From assembly GCA_023665085.1 (NCBI GenBank), contig JAMPEQ010000012.1:1-64000 (forward strand): a stretch of 64,000 nt of DNA, written 5' to 3'. The position numbers and the translations under genes are program-made. The notes beneath the pieces are model-generated. The model was not told the origin of the DNA and ran no database searches. It was given only the letters and a program-made list of their open reading frames with translations. This DNA is from Bacteroides sp. Lineage in GTDB: Bacteria > Bacillota > Clostridia > Oscillospirales > Acutalibacteraceae. Of this stretch, positions 43,816 through 51,961 are shown piece by piece. Numbering within the stretch: the first letter of the stretch is position 1; each line of letters begins with the position of its first letter.

Positions 43816-43962
43816 TAGAAATTATTAAATTTTTTCAATATATTTTCCAAAGCGGATTTTTAATGTAAAAGACATAATTATTACATCAATAATTCTGCGA
43901 ATATTAATTATAAACAGCAGCAAAATAATTCTATAAACATATATTCTTTTCAGGTGCTGTAT

Positions 43963-44682
43963 ATGACTAAAAATGAAATATTTTCTTTATCAATGGATAT
44001 CGGTCAGCAAATCATGAAATCAGGCGGAGAAATTCACAGAGCAAAGGACACAATAATAAGAATTAACAATGCATATGGAAACAGCTGCGTTATATTTGCA
44101 CTGCCCACACTTCTGATTGCACAATGCAACAGCAAAACAGAAATAAGACGAATCGAAAAAGAAGAACTTGATCTTGCTGAGCTTGCGCGGCTGAATGCAC
44201 TTTCAAGAAAACTATGCAGTAATCCCTATGATGAAATACTGATAACAAAAAATACAAGCTACGGCAATAAATTTCAATATCCTGCTATTTTTGCAGCAAC
44301 ATTCTCTTTTTGCCTTTTTTTCGGAGGAAATGTGATTGACGCTGTACTGTCAGGAATTATAGGGATTATTATTACACTGATAAATAAGAGCTATTCCGAC
44401 AAATCTCTTCCTATATTTTCAACAAATCTTATTGAAGCTTTTTTTGCAGGAATACTTGCATATCTGCCGTCAGTAATCAGTGTGCACATTCATCCTGATA
44501 AAATAATTATAGGTGCAATTATGCTTCTTGTTCCGGGACTAACAGTTGTAAATGCTATGAGAGATATGATGAACAGTGATTTGATTGCAGGATTTATTGA
44601 ACTAATAAATGCAGTAATGTCTGCCCTCGCTATTGCATTAGGAATTGCGGTGTCAATATTTATTTTTAATGGAAACAGTTAA
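43963..44682 (+). CDS. ThrE-type exporter, DUF1212 half
   Basis: A ~239-residue membrane protein matching the N-terminal (DUF1212/ThrE) half of threonine/serine exporters. The soluble front part has GQQIMKSGGEIHRAKDTI, the family's early conserved GA/GGE-T-x-R region, and about five helices follow, with PAIFAATFSFCLFFGG and VPGLTVVNAMRDMMNSD. The ATG at 43963 has AGGTG eight bases upstream and is preferred to an in-frame GTG three codons earlier. It works with the next gene as a two-piece transporter for small amino acids or other metabolites. Confidence 0.87.
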   Translation: MTKNEIFSLSMDIGQQIMKSGGEIHRAKDTIIRINNAYGNSCVIFALPTLLIAQCNSKTEIRRIEKEELDLAELARLNALSRKLCSNPYDEILITKNTSYGNKFQYPAIFAATFSFCLFFGGNVIDAVLSGIIGIIITLINKSYSDKSLPIFSTNLIEAFFAGILAYLPSVISVHIHPDKIIIGAIMLLVPGLTVVNAMRDMMNSDLIAGFIELINAVMSALAIALGIAVSIFIFNGNS

Positions 44683-45094
44683 GCAGATTATATTATGCGT
44701 AACAGGAACGCTCGCCTTTGCAATAACCATGCAGGCTCCTAAAAAGAGCATGTATCTAATCACTATCGGCGGACTGATTACAGCATCAACAGAAAGATTT
44801 ATAACAAAAGAATATAATGATTTTATCGCATGCGGTACTGCAATGCTGTTTTTATTCATATACTGCGAAATAACATCAAGAATCACAAAGCAGCCGACAA
44901 CAGTTATCCTTATACCATCCACTATTCCTCTTCTTCCCGGAAGTGCAATATATTACACAATGCTGTACGCTATACAGGGTAACAAGGAGCTTATGGTAAA
45001 CTATGCAAAATCTACATTACTGGCAGGATTGGGCATAGCTCTTGGTGCAGTAATCGGCACGACGCTGGCGAAGATTTTTTCATTCAAAAATTAA
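44669..45094 (+). CDS. ThrE-type exporter, DUF3815 half
   Basis: A ~141-residue membrane protein with about five helices corresponding to the C-terminal half of ThrE (DUF3815). The conserved ILIPSTIPLLPGSAIYYTML is present, matching the family's PG-S-Y motif. The ATG at 44669 overlaps the first half's stop by 14 bp; a UUG eight codons upstream is possible. In some bacteria the two halves are one protein, in Firmicutes usually two as here. Confidence 0.87.
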   Translation: METVKQIILCVTGTLAFAITMQAPKKSMYLITIGGLITASTERFITKEYNDFIACGTAMLFLFIYCEITSRITKQPTTVILIPSTIPLLPGSAIYYTMLYAIQGNKELMVNYAKSTLLAGLGIALGAVIGTTLAKIFSFKN

Positions 45095-45123
45095 ATAATT
45101 CTTTGCTGTAAATGGTGACGTAT

Positions 45124-45152
45124 TTGCTATACTCACTTCAATATGCTATAAT
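45124..45152 (+). promoter_or_regulatory. Promoter directly abutting the YaiI/YqxD gene
   Basis: TTGCTA (45124-45129), 17-bp spacer, TATAAT (45147-45152). The ATG begins six bases after the -10, exactly where transcription should start, and no ribosome binding site is present, so the mRNA is predicted to be leaderless. Confidence 0.65.
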
Positions 45153-45158
45153 GCCTGT

Positions 45159-45641
45159 ATGAGAATTTTAATTGATGCTGACGGATGTCCCGTAACAAAA
45201 AACGCAATACAAATTGCAGATGAATTTAATATAGCAATAATATTATTCTGCGACACAAGTCATAACTTTAATTATGAAAATGCTGAAATAATAACTGTAT
45301 CAAAAGGATCGGACAGTGCTGATTTCGCCTTGGTAAACTCAATTATCAGCGGTGATATTGTTATAACACAGGATTATGGTTTATCTGCCATGGCACTGGC
45401 CAAAAATGCACAAATTATTAATCAGAACGGCCTGATTATCAGTAACAAAAACATAGATACACTTCTTAACACAAGACACTTATCAAAAAAAGCAAGGATA
45501 AGCGGAAAGCATCTGAAAGGACCTGCCAAAAGAACTGCAGAGCAAAATAAAAATTTTGAAACAGTTTTAAGAAGAATATTAAATGAAAATATCAATAACA
45601 CTGACAGCTCTAATACAATGGAAAATTCAGCAAAATACTGA
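45159..45641 (+). CDS. YaiI/YqxD (DUF188) family protein
   Basis: A 160-residue cytoplasmic protein of the widespread YaiI/YqxD family with a PIN-like fold; its biochemical role is not established. The family start MRILIDADGCPV, the ITVSKGSDSADFALV block and ITQDYGLSAMAL with acidic PIN-type residues are all present, as is the basic end HLKGPAKRT. Because the conserved motif begins at Met1, the start is firm even though there is no leader or Shine-Dalgarno sequence. It lies 64 bp after the ThrE pair with its own promoter. Confidence 0.93.
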   Translation: MRILIDADGCPVTKNAIQIADEFNIAIILFCDTSHNFNYENAEIITVSKGSDSADFALVNSIISGDIVITQDYGLSAMALAKNAQIINQNGLIISNKNIDTLLNTRHLSKKARISGKHLKGPAKRTAEQNKNFETVLRRILNENINNTDSSNTMENSAKY

Positions 45642-45661
45642 CAAAGAAATAAAAAAATGTA

Positions 45662-45690
45662 TTGCAATAGCGTCATTTTAATTATATAAT
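45662..45690 (+). promoter_or_regulatory. Promoter of the small protein and GH38 operon
   Basis: TTGCAA (45662-45667), 17-bp spacer, TATAAT (45685-45690), 34 bp upstream of the small ORF at 45725, with AAGGAG before its ATG. Confidence 0.75.
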
Positions 45691-45724
45691 AAAATGAATT
45701 ATTTTATTTTTAAGGAGATAAGCT

Positions 45725-45943
45725 ATGAAAGTAAGAATTCCAAAGCACAGAGAATTTTTAATCAAATTTGAGGACGGATATGACAAAGAGGCTGAGGCTT
45801 GGGAGGCTCTTAACAAAATTGTTAAGGACTATTCAGTTGACGGCAAAAGCGTTTACACAGAGACTTTCATTGAAGATAACGAGGACAAGGTAAAAGCACT
45901 TCAGGAAGTTTATGAATTTACATACGAAATCATTGAGAAATAG
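45725..45943 (+). CDS. Small conserved-looking protein, unknown function
   Basis: A 72-residue, soluble, strongly charged protein (many Glu, Asp and Lys) with no membrane helix, Cys pair or recognised motif. Predicted shape is a basic strand (KVRIPKHREFLIKF), an acidic helix (DKEAEAWEALNKIV), a middle strand and a final helix (EDKVKALQEVYEFTYEI), a compact alpha-beta fold. A strong promoter and AAGGAG support translation. It is nine bases before the GH38 gene and surely cotranscribed. I do not recognise the family. Confidence 0.75.
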   Translation: MKVRIPKHREFLIKFEDGYDKEAEAWEALNKIVKDYSVDGKSVYTETFIEDNEDKVKALQEVYEFTYEIIEK

Positions 45944-45952
45944 GGATTTAAA

Positions 45953-48900
45953 ATGAATAATAAAAAAAGAGCATACGTAGTTTCAACTGCTCATCTCGAC
46001 ACAGTATGGAGATGGAATCTTTCAAAAACAATTAAGGAATTTATACCTGATACACTGACAAAAAACTTTGACTTACTGGACAAATATCCTAATTACAGAT
46101 TCAATTTTGAAGGTGCATACAGATACGAGCTTATTGAAGAATTTTATCCAAAGGCATTTGAGCTTATCAAAGAATATGTGAAGCAAGGAAAATGGTGTAT
46201 TTCAGGCACTGCATATGAAAACGGTGACGTTAACATTCCTTCACCTGAAGCTCTTTTCAGAAATATTCTGATAGGCAATGAATATTTTATGAAAAATTTC
46301 GGCACATCTTCAAAGGATTTATTTCTCCCTGACTGTTTTGGATTCGGTGCTGCTTTGCCTGCAGTAATCAACCATGCCGGCTTAAAAGGCTTCACTACAC
46401 AAAAGCTGTCATGGGGATCTGCATACGGACTGCCATTTGATTTAGGTATTTACAAAGGTATTGACGGAAGTAAAATATTCGCAAGCCTGAATGCTCGTTC
46501 ATACAGATACAAATTCACAGGTGATATCAGATCAGATTTAAGTATTATTGACCGTATTGCCGATAATTCACAAAGGGCAGATTTGCCTTGGGCAAATCAT
46601 CTTTACGGCACAGGAGACTGGGGCGGATCACCTACTGAAGAAAGTGTATTGTCAGTAAACGAGAGCGTTATTAACAACAAGGAAAATCCTGATTTTGAAG
46701 TAATATCAGCAAGCTCTGACCAAGTATTTTATGATCTTGAGAAACTTACAGACAGTGAAAAATCCAAGCTGCCTGTATGTGACAAGGAGCTGTTAATGAC
46801 AAGCCACGGTGCAGGATGCTATACATCCAGAGCTATGAGCAAGAGACTTAACAGACAGAATGAAAGACTTGCTTTAACCGCTGAAAAGGCTTGTGCCTAC
46901 GCAACTGAGATCGGTGCATATCATTATCCTAAAAAAGTACTTAATCAGGCATGGAAACGTGTAATCAAGCATCAGTTTCATGATGACATCACAGGTACGT
47001 CCAACATGGATGTTTATAATGATAGCTGGGGGGATTATTTTCTTTCCCTCAGTCAGTTTAAAAATGAGTATATAAACGCAAGCAAAGCTGTCATAAGCAG
47101 ACTTGATACATCATGGGTTGATGAAAAGAGCAACATCGTAGTTGTAAACAATCCTACTCAGTTTGTACGCAAAGAAACCGTTGAAATAACTATACGAAGC
47201 AGGAGCAACTGCACTAATGTAGCTGTATTTGACAAGAATGGAAATGAAGTTCCAAGTCAGCTTTGCTCAAAAATGGGCAAAATGCTTAATATAGTGTTTC
47301 TTGCCGAGGTTAATCCATTTGGCTACAGAGCTTATGAAGTCAAGCCGGCAGAAGCACCATGCAGTATAAACACAGCAGTAAAGGCAACTAATCATTCTCT
47401 TGAAAATGAAAAATACAAGCTGATTTTCAACAAGAACGGAGACATTGCCTATCTTTATGACAAACAGCTTAAGCGTGAGATTATAGACGCACCTATAAAA
47501 ATGGCATTGCTTCATGACACAGGTGCACTTTCATATCCGAGCTGGGAAATAAAGAAGGAAGATTTGGACAAAGAGCCTTACTGCTATGCAAATACCCCTA
47601 TCTTCACAGTGCTTGAAAATGGTCCTGCGAGATGTAAAATCAAGGTTGAGCGAATTGCAGAAAATTCTAAAATTATACAGACAGTATCTCTTTCTGCAAA
47701 TTCTCAATATGTAAAGGTTGACAACATTGTTGACTGGCGCACAAGAAGGACAATGCTCAAAGCCACCTTCCCTACCGCTGCTCACAGCAAAACTGCCAGC
47801 TATGATTTAGGTATCGGAGTAATTGAGCGCAGTAATAATAAGGAAAATCTCTATGAAGTTCCTGCACAGAACTGGGCGGATATAACTGATCAGAGAGGTC
47901 ATTTCGGCGTATCAATCTTATCTGACTGCAAAATGGGTTGGGATAAGCCGAATGATAACACCTTAAGACTTACCTGCATACATACACCTACCGGAGCATT
48001 CACAAAAGAATCCAGGCAGGATTTACAGGATATAGGCAGAAATGTTTTCTCATTTGCAATATACAGCCATGAAAACGGCTATGCAAACGGAACTCAGATG
48101 CAAAGCGATTTATTCAACAATCCAATACTTGCTCTGCAGACAGAGGACAGAAAGAAGCGCTTTTTAACAGACCACGAATCTTTCTGCACCATATCTAACA
48201 ACAACGCTTTGATCAAAGCTATAAAGTACAGCGAGGACAGGAATAATGATATAATAATCCGTGTAAGTGAAGGCAATGGAGTTAAATGCACAAATGTAAA
48301 TCTTAAGCTTTCTAAAAGAATCAAAAAGGCACACCTTTGCAATGCACTTGAAGAAAACATCAGAGAGCTTAATGTTACAAGCAGAGGTGCTATAAGATTT
48401 AACTTAAATCCATTTGAAACAAAAACCTTTAGAATTGACTGCGGTACAATAATAAAAAAACACAAGCGCTACTTTACAGAAATGGATCTGCCATTTAATT
48501 CAATGGGCTTTACTGATGATTCCAACATGCGAAATGTTATTCTTCAAGGAAGCGGATTTTCACTCCCCTACGAATTATTACCTAAGTGCATATATTTAGG
48601 CGGTATAGGATTTAAATTCACACAAAAGACCGATAATCTGCTTAATAAGAATAATGTACTTGTCTGCAAAGGTCAGGAAATACCCGTTCCAAAATCATCA
48701 AACAGAATTTATTTCATCGCAGGCTCTTCATTGGGTGCTCAGGAAATAAAAATTACACTCGGCAAAAAACGCCAGATTCCTTTTAACATAAAATCTATCA
48801 GTGAGCCGATAAGCAAATGGGATATGGCAGGTCTTAATCAGGTTGCATCAATCAATCAGAATGATATACTTGGTATTGAATTTACACATACACATCATCC

Positions 48901-49249
48901 CGAGGGAAATAAAACCGAAAAGGCTAATTTCTATATCTACAGCATCAATGTAAAGGGATATGACAGTATTACTCTTCCTGATAACAGTAAAATTGTGATT
49001 CTTGCAATGACCGCTGTTAATGACAAGTCAAAAACAGTTCTCGCAAGCAGTATTGAAGACAATATTACAAGTGACTACAGCTTTGACGAAAATCTTTCTG
49101 CTGTTGATAAAATTTTGGATAAGTCAGATTTTGTTACAATACGAGCAGGAAAAATTCAGGATCAGATTAATTCAGGAAAAGGCAAAGGCTTTAAACGAGA
49201 CAATATTATTACCAACATCATTCGTTCATACACAAAAAGTGAATGGTAA
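45953..49249 (+). CDS. GH38 alpha-mannosidase
   Basis: A 1098-residue glycoside hydrolase family 38 enzyme. Catalytic-domain landmarks are AHLDTVWRWN (13-22, zinc His14 and Asp16), LPDCFGFGAALP with the nucleophile/zinc Asp127, and HQFHDDITGTS (340-350) with the third-helix zinc ligands. The middle and C-terminal parts are the usual beta-sandwich domains. There is no signal peptide, so it acts on imported mannosides or internal glycans. ATG lies nine bases after the 72-residue gene. Slightly long for the family because of an extended C-terminal beta region. A clear terminator follows at 49321. Confidence 0.95.
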   Translation: MNNKKRAYVVSTAHLDTVWRWNLSKTIKEFIPDTLTKNFDLLDKYPNYRFNFEGAYRYELIEEFYPKAFELIKEYVKQGKWCISGTAYENGDVNIPSPEALFRNILIGNEYFMKNFGTSSKDLFLPDCFGFGAALPAVINHAGLKGFTTQKLSWGSAYGLPFDLGIYKGIDGSKIFASLNARSYRYKFTGDIRSDLSIIDRIADNSQRADLPWANHLYGTGDWGGSPTEESVLSVNESVINNKENPDFEVISASSDQVFYDLEKLTDSEKSKLPVCDKELLMTSHGAGCYTSRAMSKRLNRQNERLALTAEKACAYATEIGAYHYPKKVLNQAWKRVIKHQFHDDITGTSNMDVYNDSWGDYFLSLSQFKNEYINASKAVISRLDTSWVDEKSNIVVVNNPTQFVRKETVEITIRSRSNCTNVAVFDKNGNEVPSQLCSKMGKMLNIVFLAEVNPFGYRAYEVKPAEAPCSINTAVKATNHSLENEKYKLIFNKNGDIAYLYDKQLKREIIDAPIKMALLHDTGALSYPSWEIKKEDLDKEPYCYANTPIFTVLENGPARCKIKVERIAENSKIIQTVSLSANSQYVKVDNIVDWRTRRTMLKATFPTAAHSKTASYDLGIGVIERSNNKENLYEVPAQNWADITDQRGHFGVSILSDCKMGWDKPNDNTLRLTCIHTPTGAFTKESRQDLQDIGRNVFSFAIYSHENGYANGTQMQSDLFNNPILALQTEDRKKRFLTDHESFCTISNNNALIKAIKYSEDRNNDIIIRVSEGNGVKCTNVNLKLSKRIKKAHLCNALEENIRELNVTSRGAIRFNLNPFETKTFRIDCGTIIKKHKRYFTEMDLPFNSMGFTDDSNMRNVILQGSGFSLPYELLPKCIYLGGIGFKFTQKTDNLLNKNNVLVCKGQEIPVPKSSNRIYFIAGSSLGAQEIKITLGKKRQIPFNIKSISEPISKWDMAGLNQVASINQNDILGIEFTHTHHPEGNKTEKANFYIYSINVKGYDSITLPDNSKIVILAMTAVNDKSKTVLASSIEDNITSDYSFDENLSAVDKILDKSDFVTIRAGKIQDQINSGKGKGFKRDNIITNIIRSYTKSEW

Positions 49250-49320
49250 TAATATATCAAAATAAATATTGCTTATAATGCAATATAAGCTAAAAAAATA
49301 ACTAATTCAAATTATTACAA

Positions 49321-49356
49321 AATGGAACTGTTTAAAAAAACAGTTCCATTTTTTTG
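49321..49356 (+). terminator. Terminator after the GH38 gene
   Basis: AATGGAACTGTTT and AAACAGTTCCATT form a 13-bp stem (49321-49333 and 49338-49350) with a loop of A residues, followed by TTTTTTG. Strong intrinsic terminator on the plus strand. Confidence 0.88.
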
Positions 49357-49397
49357 TAAATATAAACAGCTTTACATCAAATATTTTTGTTAAACAC

Positions 49398-49428
49398 TTG
49401 TGGAAAAGTATGTTAAAAATGTTGAAAA
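49398..49428 (+). repeat. 31-bp direct repeat, copy 1 (DnaA-box-like core)
   Basis: Starts TTGTGGAAAAGTATGTTAAA; 25 of 31 bases match copy 2 at 49451-49481. TGTGGAAAA (49399-49407) differs at one place from the DnaA box TGTGGATAA. It lies in the convergent gap between the GH38 and ftsZ terminators, where no gene is seen. Confidence 0.55.
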
Positions 49429-49450
49429 CCTAATATTTTGAATTTTTTAA

Positions 49451-49481
49451 TTGCGGAAATCTATGTTAAAGATGTTTAAAT
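49451..49481 (+). repeat. 31-bp direct repeat, copy 2
   Basis: Starts TTGCGGAAATCTATGTTAAA. It is 53 bp from copy 1, about five helical turns, and shares the TATGTTAAA-x-ATGTT-x-AAA part exactly except for single bases. Confidence 0.55.
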
Positions 49482-49500
49482 GTAAAGGCTTTAACTTGCA

Positions 49501-49519
49501 TTAACAATAATTTCCACAA
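49501..49519 (-). repeat. Inverted third copy of the repeat core
   Basis: On the minus strand this reads TTGTGGAAATTATTGTTAA, 15 of 19 bases matching the start of copy 1, so a third copy of the core faces the first two. Confidence 0.45.
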
Positions 49520-49578
49520 TTTTTGATTACAAATATTACAATGTAAAATTGATAAAACATAAATACATGTATAAAAAA

Positions 49579-49607
49579 ACGCTCTTCGTCAGCCAAACGA
49601 AGAGCGT
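49579..49607 (-). terminator. Terminator after ftsZ
   Basis: Perfect 11-bp stem ACGCTCTTCGT (49579-49589) / ACGAAGAGCGT (49597-49607), seven-base loop, followed on the minus strand by seven T residues. Ends 14 bp past the ftsZ stop codon. Confidence 0.9.
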
Positions 49608-49620
49608 ATGTATTTATAAA

Positions 49621-50736
49621 TTATTTTTTAAAGAACTGAACAATTTCATCAAAAGCCAAATCATCATTATTAGAAAATTCTGATGCAGCAGCTGATGTAG
49701 GTGCTACTGATGCAACAGGCTGTGGCGGTTCAACTTCATTATTAGCAGTAGTTGACTTAATCTGACCTTCAGGACCACCCTCACCGAAACGCGTTGCAAT
49801 AACAGTGATAATCATTTCATCCTCAAGATTTTCATCAAAGTTTGCACCCCAGATGATTTCACAATCAGGATGAACTGCATTTGTAACGATTGTTGAAGCA
49901 GCATCGATTTCATCAAGTCCGATATCTGTAGATGCTGTTATGTTAAGAAGAATACCATGAGCACCTTCAATTGAAGTGTTAAGAAGAGGTGAAGAAATAG
50001 CTGCCTTAGCTGCTATTTCTGCCTTATCCTTGCCTTTACCGCGGCCTACGCCCATGTGGGCAAAGCCTGCATCCTTCATAATTTCTGTTACATCGGCAAA
50101 GTCTGAATTTACAAGGCCTGTAGCATTTACAAGATCTGAAATAGACTGAACACCCATGCGAAGAACATCATTGGCAACCTCAAAAGCATTAAGAAGAGTA
50201 ATCTTTTCTGTAGTTACTTCCTTAAGTCTTTCATTAGGGATAACCATAATAGAGTCAACATTCTTTGCAAGCTCTTCAATACCCATGCTTGCCTGTGTCA
50301 TACGACGCTTACCCTCGAAAGCAAACGGTGTTGTAACAACACCAACAGTGAGGATACCCATATCTTTAGCGATTTTTGCAACATAAGGAGCAGCACCTGT
50401 ACCTGTACCGCCGCCCATACCGGCAGTAATGAATACCATATCTGCACCGGTAAGTACATCTGTAAGAGCCTCTTTGCTCTCTTCGGCTGCCTTAGCACCA
50501 ATTTCAGGCTTAGCACCGGCACCCATACCCTTTGTTACTTTTTCACCAATAAGAATTTTATGTGTTGCTGTTGATTTAGCAAGAGCAGGCTTATCTGAGT
50601 TTACAGCGATAAACTCAACATCCTGAATATTACAATGTACCATGCGGTTTACTGCGTTTCCGCCGCCTCCGCCTACGCCTACAACTTTAATCTGCACTAC
50701 CTTTGTATCGTCTGTATCAATTTCGTAACGTCCCAT
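49621..50736 (-). CDS. ftsZ: Cell division protein FtsZ
   Basis: Tubulin-like GTPase forming the Z-ring. With the ATG at 50736 it is 371 residues. It has the GTP-binding [13 protein letters not shown] (20-32), the tubulin signature GGGTGTG (108-114), and the T7 synergy loop around NSDFADV. The linker is short and the C-terminal peptide [13 protein letters not shown] is the site for membrane tethers. An upstream in-frame start exists at 50796, but it lies beyond the predicted promoter's start point, and the ATG at 50736 has AAAGGAG. No ftsA is next to it. Confidence 0.97.
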   Translation of the reverse strand: MGRYEIDTDDTKVVQIKVVGVGGGGGNAVNRMVHCNIQDVEFIAVNSDKPALAKSTATHKILIGEKVTKGMGAGAKPEIGAKAAEESKEALTDVLTGADMVFITAGMGGGTGTGAAPYVAKIAKDMGILTVGVVTTPFAFEGKRRMTQASMGIEELAKNVDSIMVIPNERLKEVTTEKITLLNAFEVANDVLRMGVQSISDLVNATGLVNSDFADVTEIMKDAGFAHMGVGRGKGKDKAEIAAKAAISSPLLNTSIEGAHGILLNITASTDIGLDEIDAASTIVTNAVHPDCEIIWGANFDENLEDEMIITVIATRFGEGGPEGQIKSTTANNEVEPPQPVASVAPTSAAASEFSNNDDLAFDEIVQFFKK

Positions 50737-50796
50737 ACTATTATTCTCCTTTGTTTTTATTTTACTTAAATCGCATTTAGATTTGTTACAGTTCAT

Positions 50797-50825
50797 ATTG
50801 TAACTCTTTTGTAATCAATTTGCAA
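50797..50825 (-). promoter_or_regulatory. Own promoter of ftsZ
   Basis: Minus strand TTGCAA (50825-50820), 17-bp spacer, TACAAT (50802-50797), 61 bp upstream of the ftsZ ATG. The 226-bp gap between ftsQ and ftsZ also holds an imperfect hairpin near 50907-50937 (AGATTT-GTC / GAC-AAAATCT type) without a proper U-tract. Confidence 0.6.
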
Positions 50826-50962
50826 CACTTTTTTATAATATTAAACAATTCTTTTAACAATATTTTATAGAATTTTTCTTTATAACTTTGTTTATATTGC
50901 ACAATTATAGATTTTTGTCTGTTTTTGTTGACAAATCTTTTGACTTTACAGGCAAAAATCAA

Positions 50963-51961
50963 TTATTTTTCTGTAAAGTATATTTGCTTGCCGCCGGTAA
51001 TATTCATTTCACCCTTTGCATTTGGATTGGATTGATTTAATTTTTCACATGCTGCAATACCCTGAAAAATCTTATCTTCAGCATTTTCTGCTGTGCCAAG
51101 CTTAAATGTAATTCTCTTATCATAAATTACATAGTTTTCACTGATATTATTAGAGTATATACCGGTAATTTCACTGAAATCATTAGTTTTTATTACTTTT
51201 GCGATGCTTTCAAGTGATTTTGAAATTTTTTCATCCTTAAATACTATTTTGCTGCCTTCCTCTGATGATTTAATCTTTGCTTTGGTAATTGCAATACCTT
51301 TTGCCTTCTTAGCATCATTGTCAAGCACTTTAAAATTATCATCAAGAAGTATATAGGTCTTATCTGCATTTTTTATATAGTAGTTTGGCTTTGCATCAGT
51401 AATCTTTATTTCTATAGTTTTGGGAATACTTCTTTTAATTTCTGCATTATATATGTATGGAAGACTTTTTTCTAAATATTCTTCAGCTTCATCAATATCC
51501 TTAAGAAACATCCTGTCACCTTCTTTAATAGTAAGGTGACTTACTATCTGTTCTTTCGTATAAACCTTACTTCCTTTTACATCAAATTCAGAAACAATGA
51601 AAATTGATGTTATTGAAAGAACAACAGCCAGTGCAATAACCACAATACATATTATGAGATAGATAAATATTTTTCTGAGCTTGTTTTTCTTTTCTCTTTT
51701 TTTCTTCTGTCTCTTCTTTTTTTCGGAGCTGGTAATATTATTTTCAGCAGGTCTTCTTGTCTGTCCTCTGTCAGAAGATTTCGCATAGGTTCTCTGCTCT
51801 CGCTGATTATAAATCCTCTGCTGAGTTTCACGATAAATTTTTGGAGGCTCTAATCCAAAATCATCTAATCCGGCGTCATTATACATACGATTTGATGATC
51901 GGTTTTGACTGCCAGCTTTTTTCGTATTCTTTTGAGGTCTCTTTTTCATATCCTTTTTCAT
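50963..51961 (-). CDS. ftsQ: Cell division protein FtsQ/DivIB
   Basis: A ~332-residue bitopic membrane protein: a very basic ~95-residue cytoplasmic tail rich in Lys/Arg, one helix about 98-122 (IFIYLIICIVVIALAVVLSI), a POTRA domain beginning ISEFDVKGS-like FDVKGSKVYTKEQIVSHL, and a beta domain. FtsQ recruits FtsL and the septal synthase. The ATG at 51961 follows AAGAGGGTTGAAG; this makes an 83-bp overlap with the end of murA in another frame. Confidence 0.88.
   Translation of the reverse strand: MKKDMKKRPQKNTKKAGSQNRSSNRMYNDAGLDDFGLEPPKIYRETQQRIYNQREQRTYAKSSDRGQTRRPAENNITSSEKKKRQKKKREKKNKLRKIFIYLIICIVVIALAVVLSITSIFIVSEFDVKGSKVYTKEQIVSHLTIKEGDRMFLKDIDEAEEYLEKSLPYIYNAEIKRSIPKTIEIKITDAKPNYYIKNADKTYILLDDNFKVLDNDAKKAKGIAITKAKIKSSEEGSKIVFKDEKISKSLESIAKVIKTNDFSEITGIYSNNISENYVIYDKRITFKLGTAENAEDKIFQGIAACEKLNQSNPNAKGEMNITGGKQIYFTEK

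Noticed and set aside
49398-49519. The DnaA-box-like repeats as the replication origin
   Set aside because: No dnaA, dnaN, rnpA or rpmH gene is near, the boxes are few and imperfect, and no typical AT-rich unwinding element next to a box cluster is evident.
50737-50796. A longer FtsZ beginning 20 codons upstream
   Set aside because: The extra residues are not FtsZ-like, the start lies at or before the predicted transcription start, and the ATG at 50736 has a good AAAGGAG site.
50907-50937. Hairpin between ftsQ and ftsZ as a terminator
   Set aside because: The stem has mismatches and is not followed by a U-tract on the minus strand.
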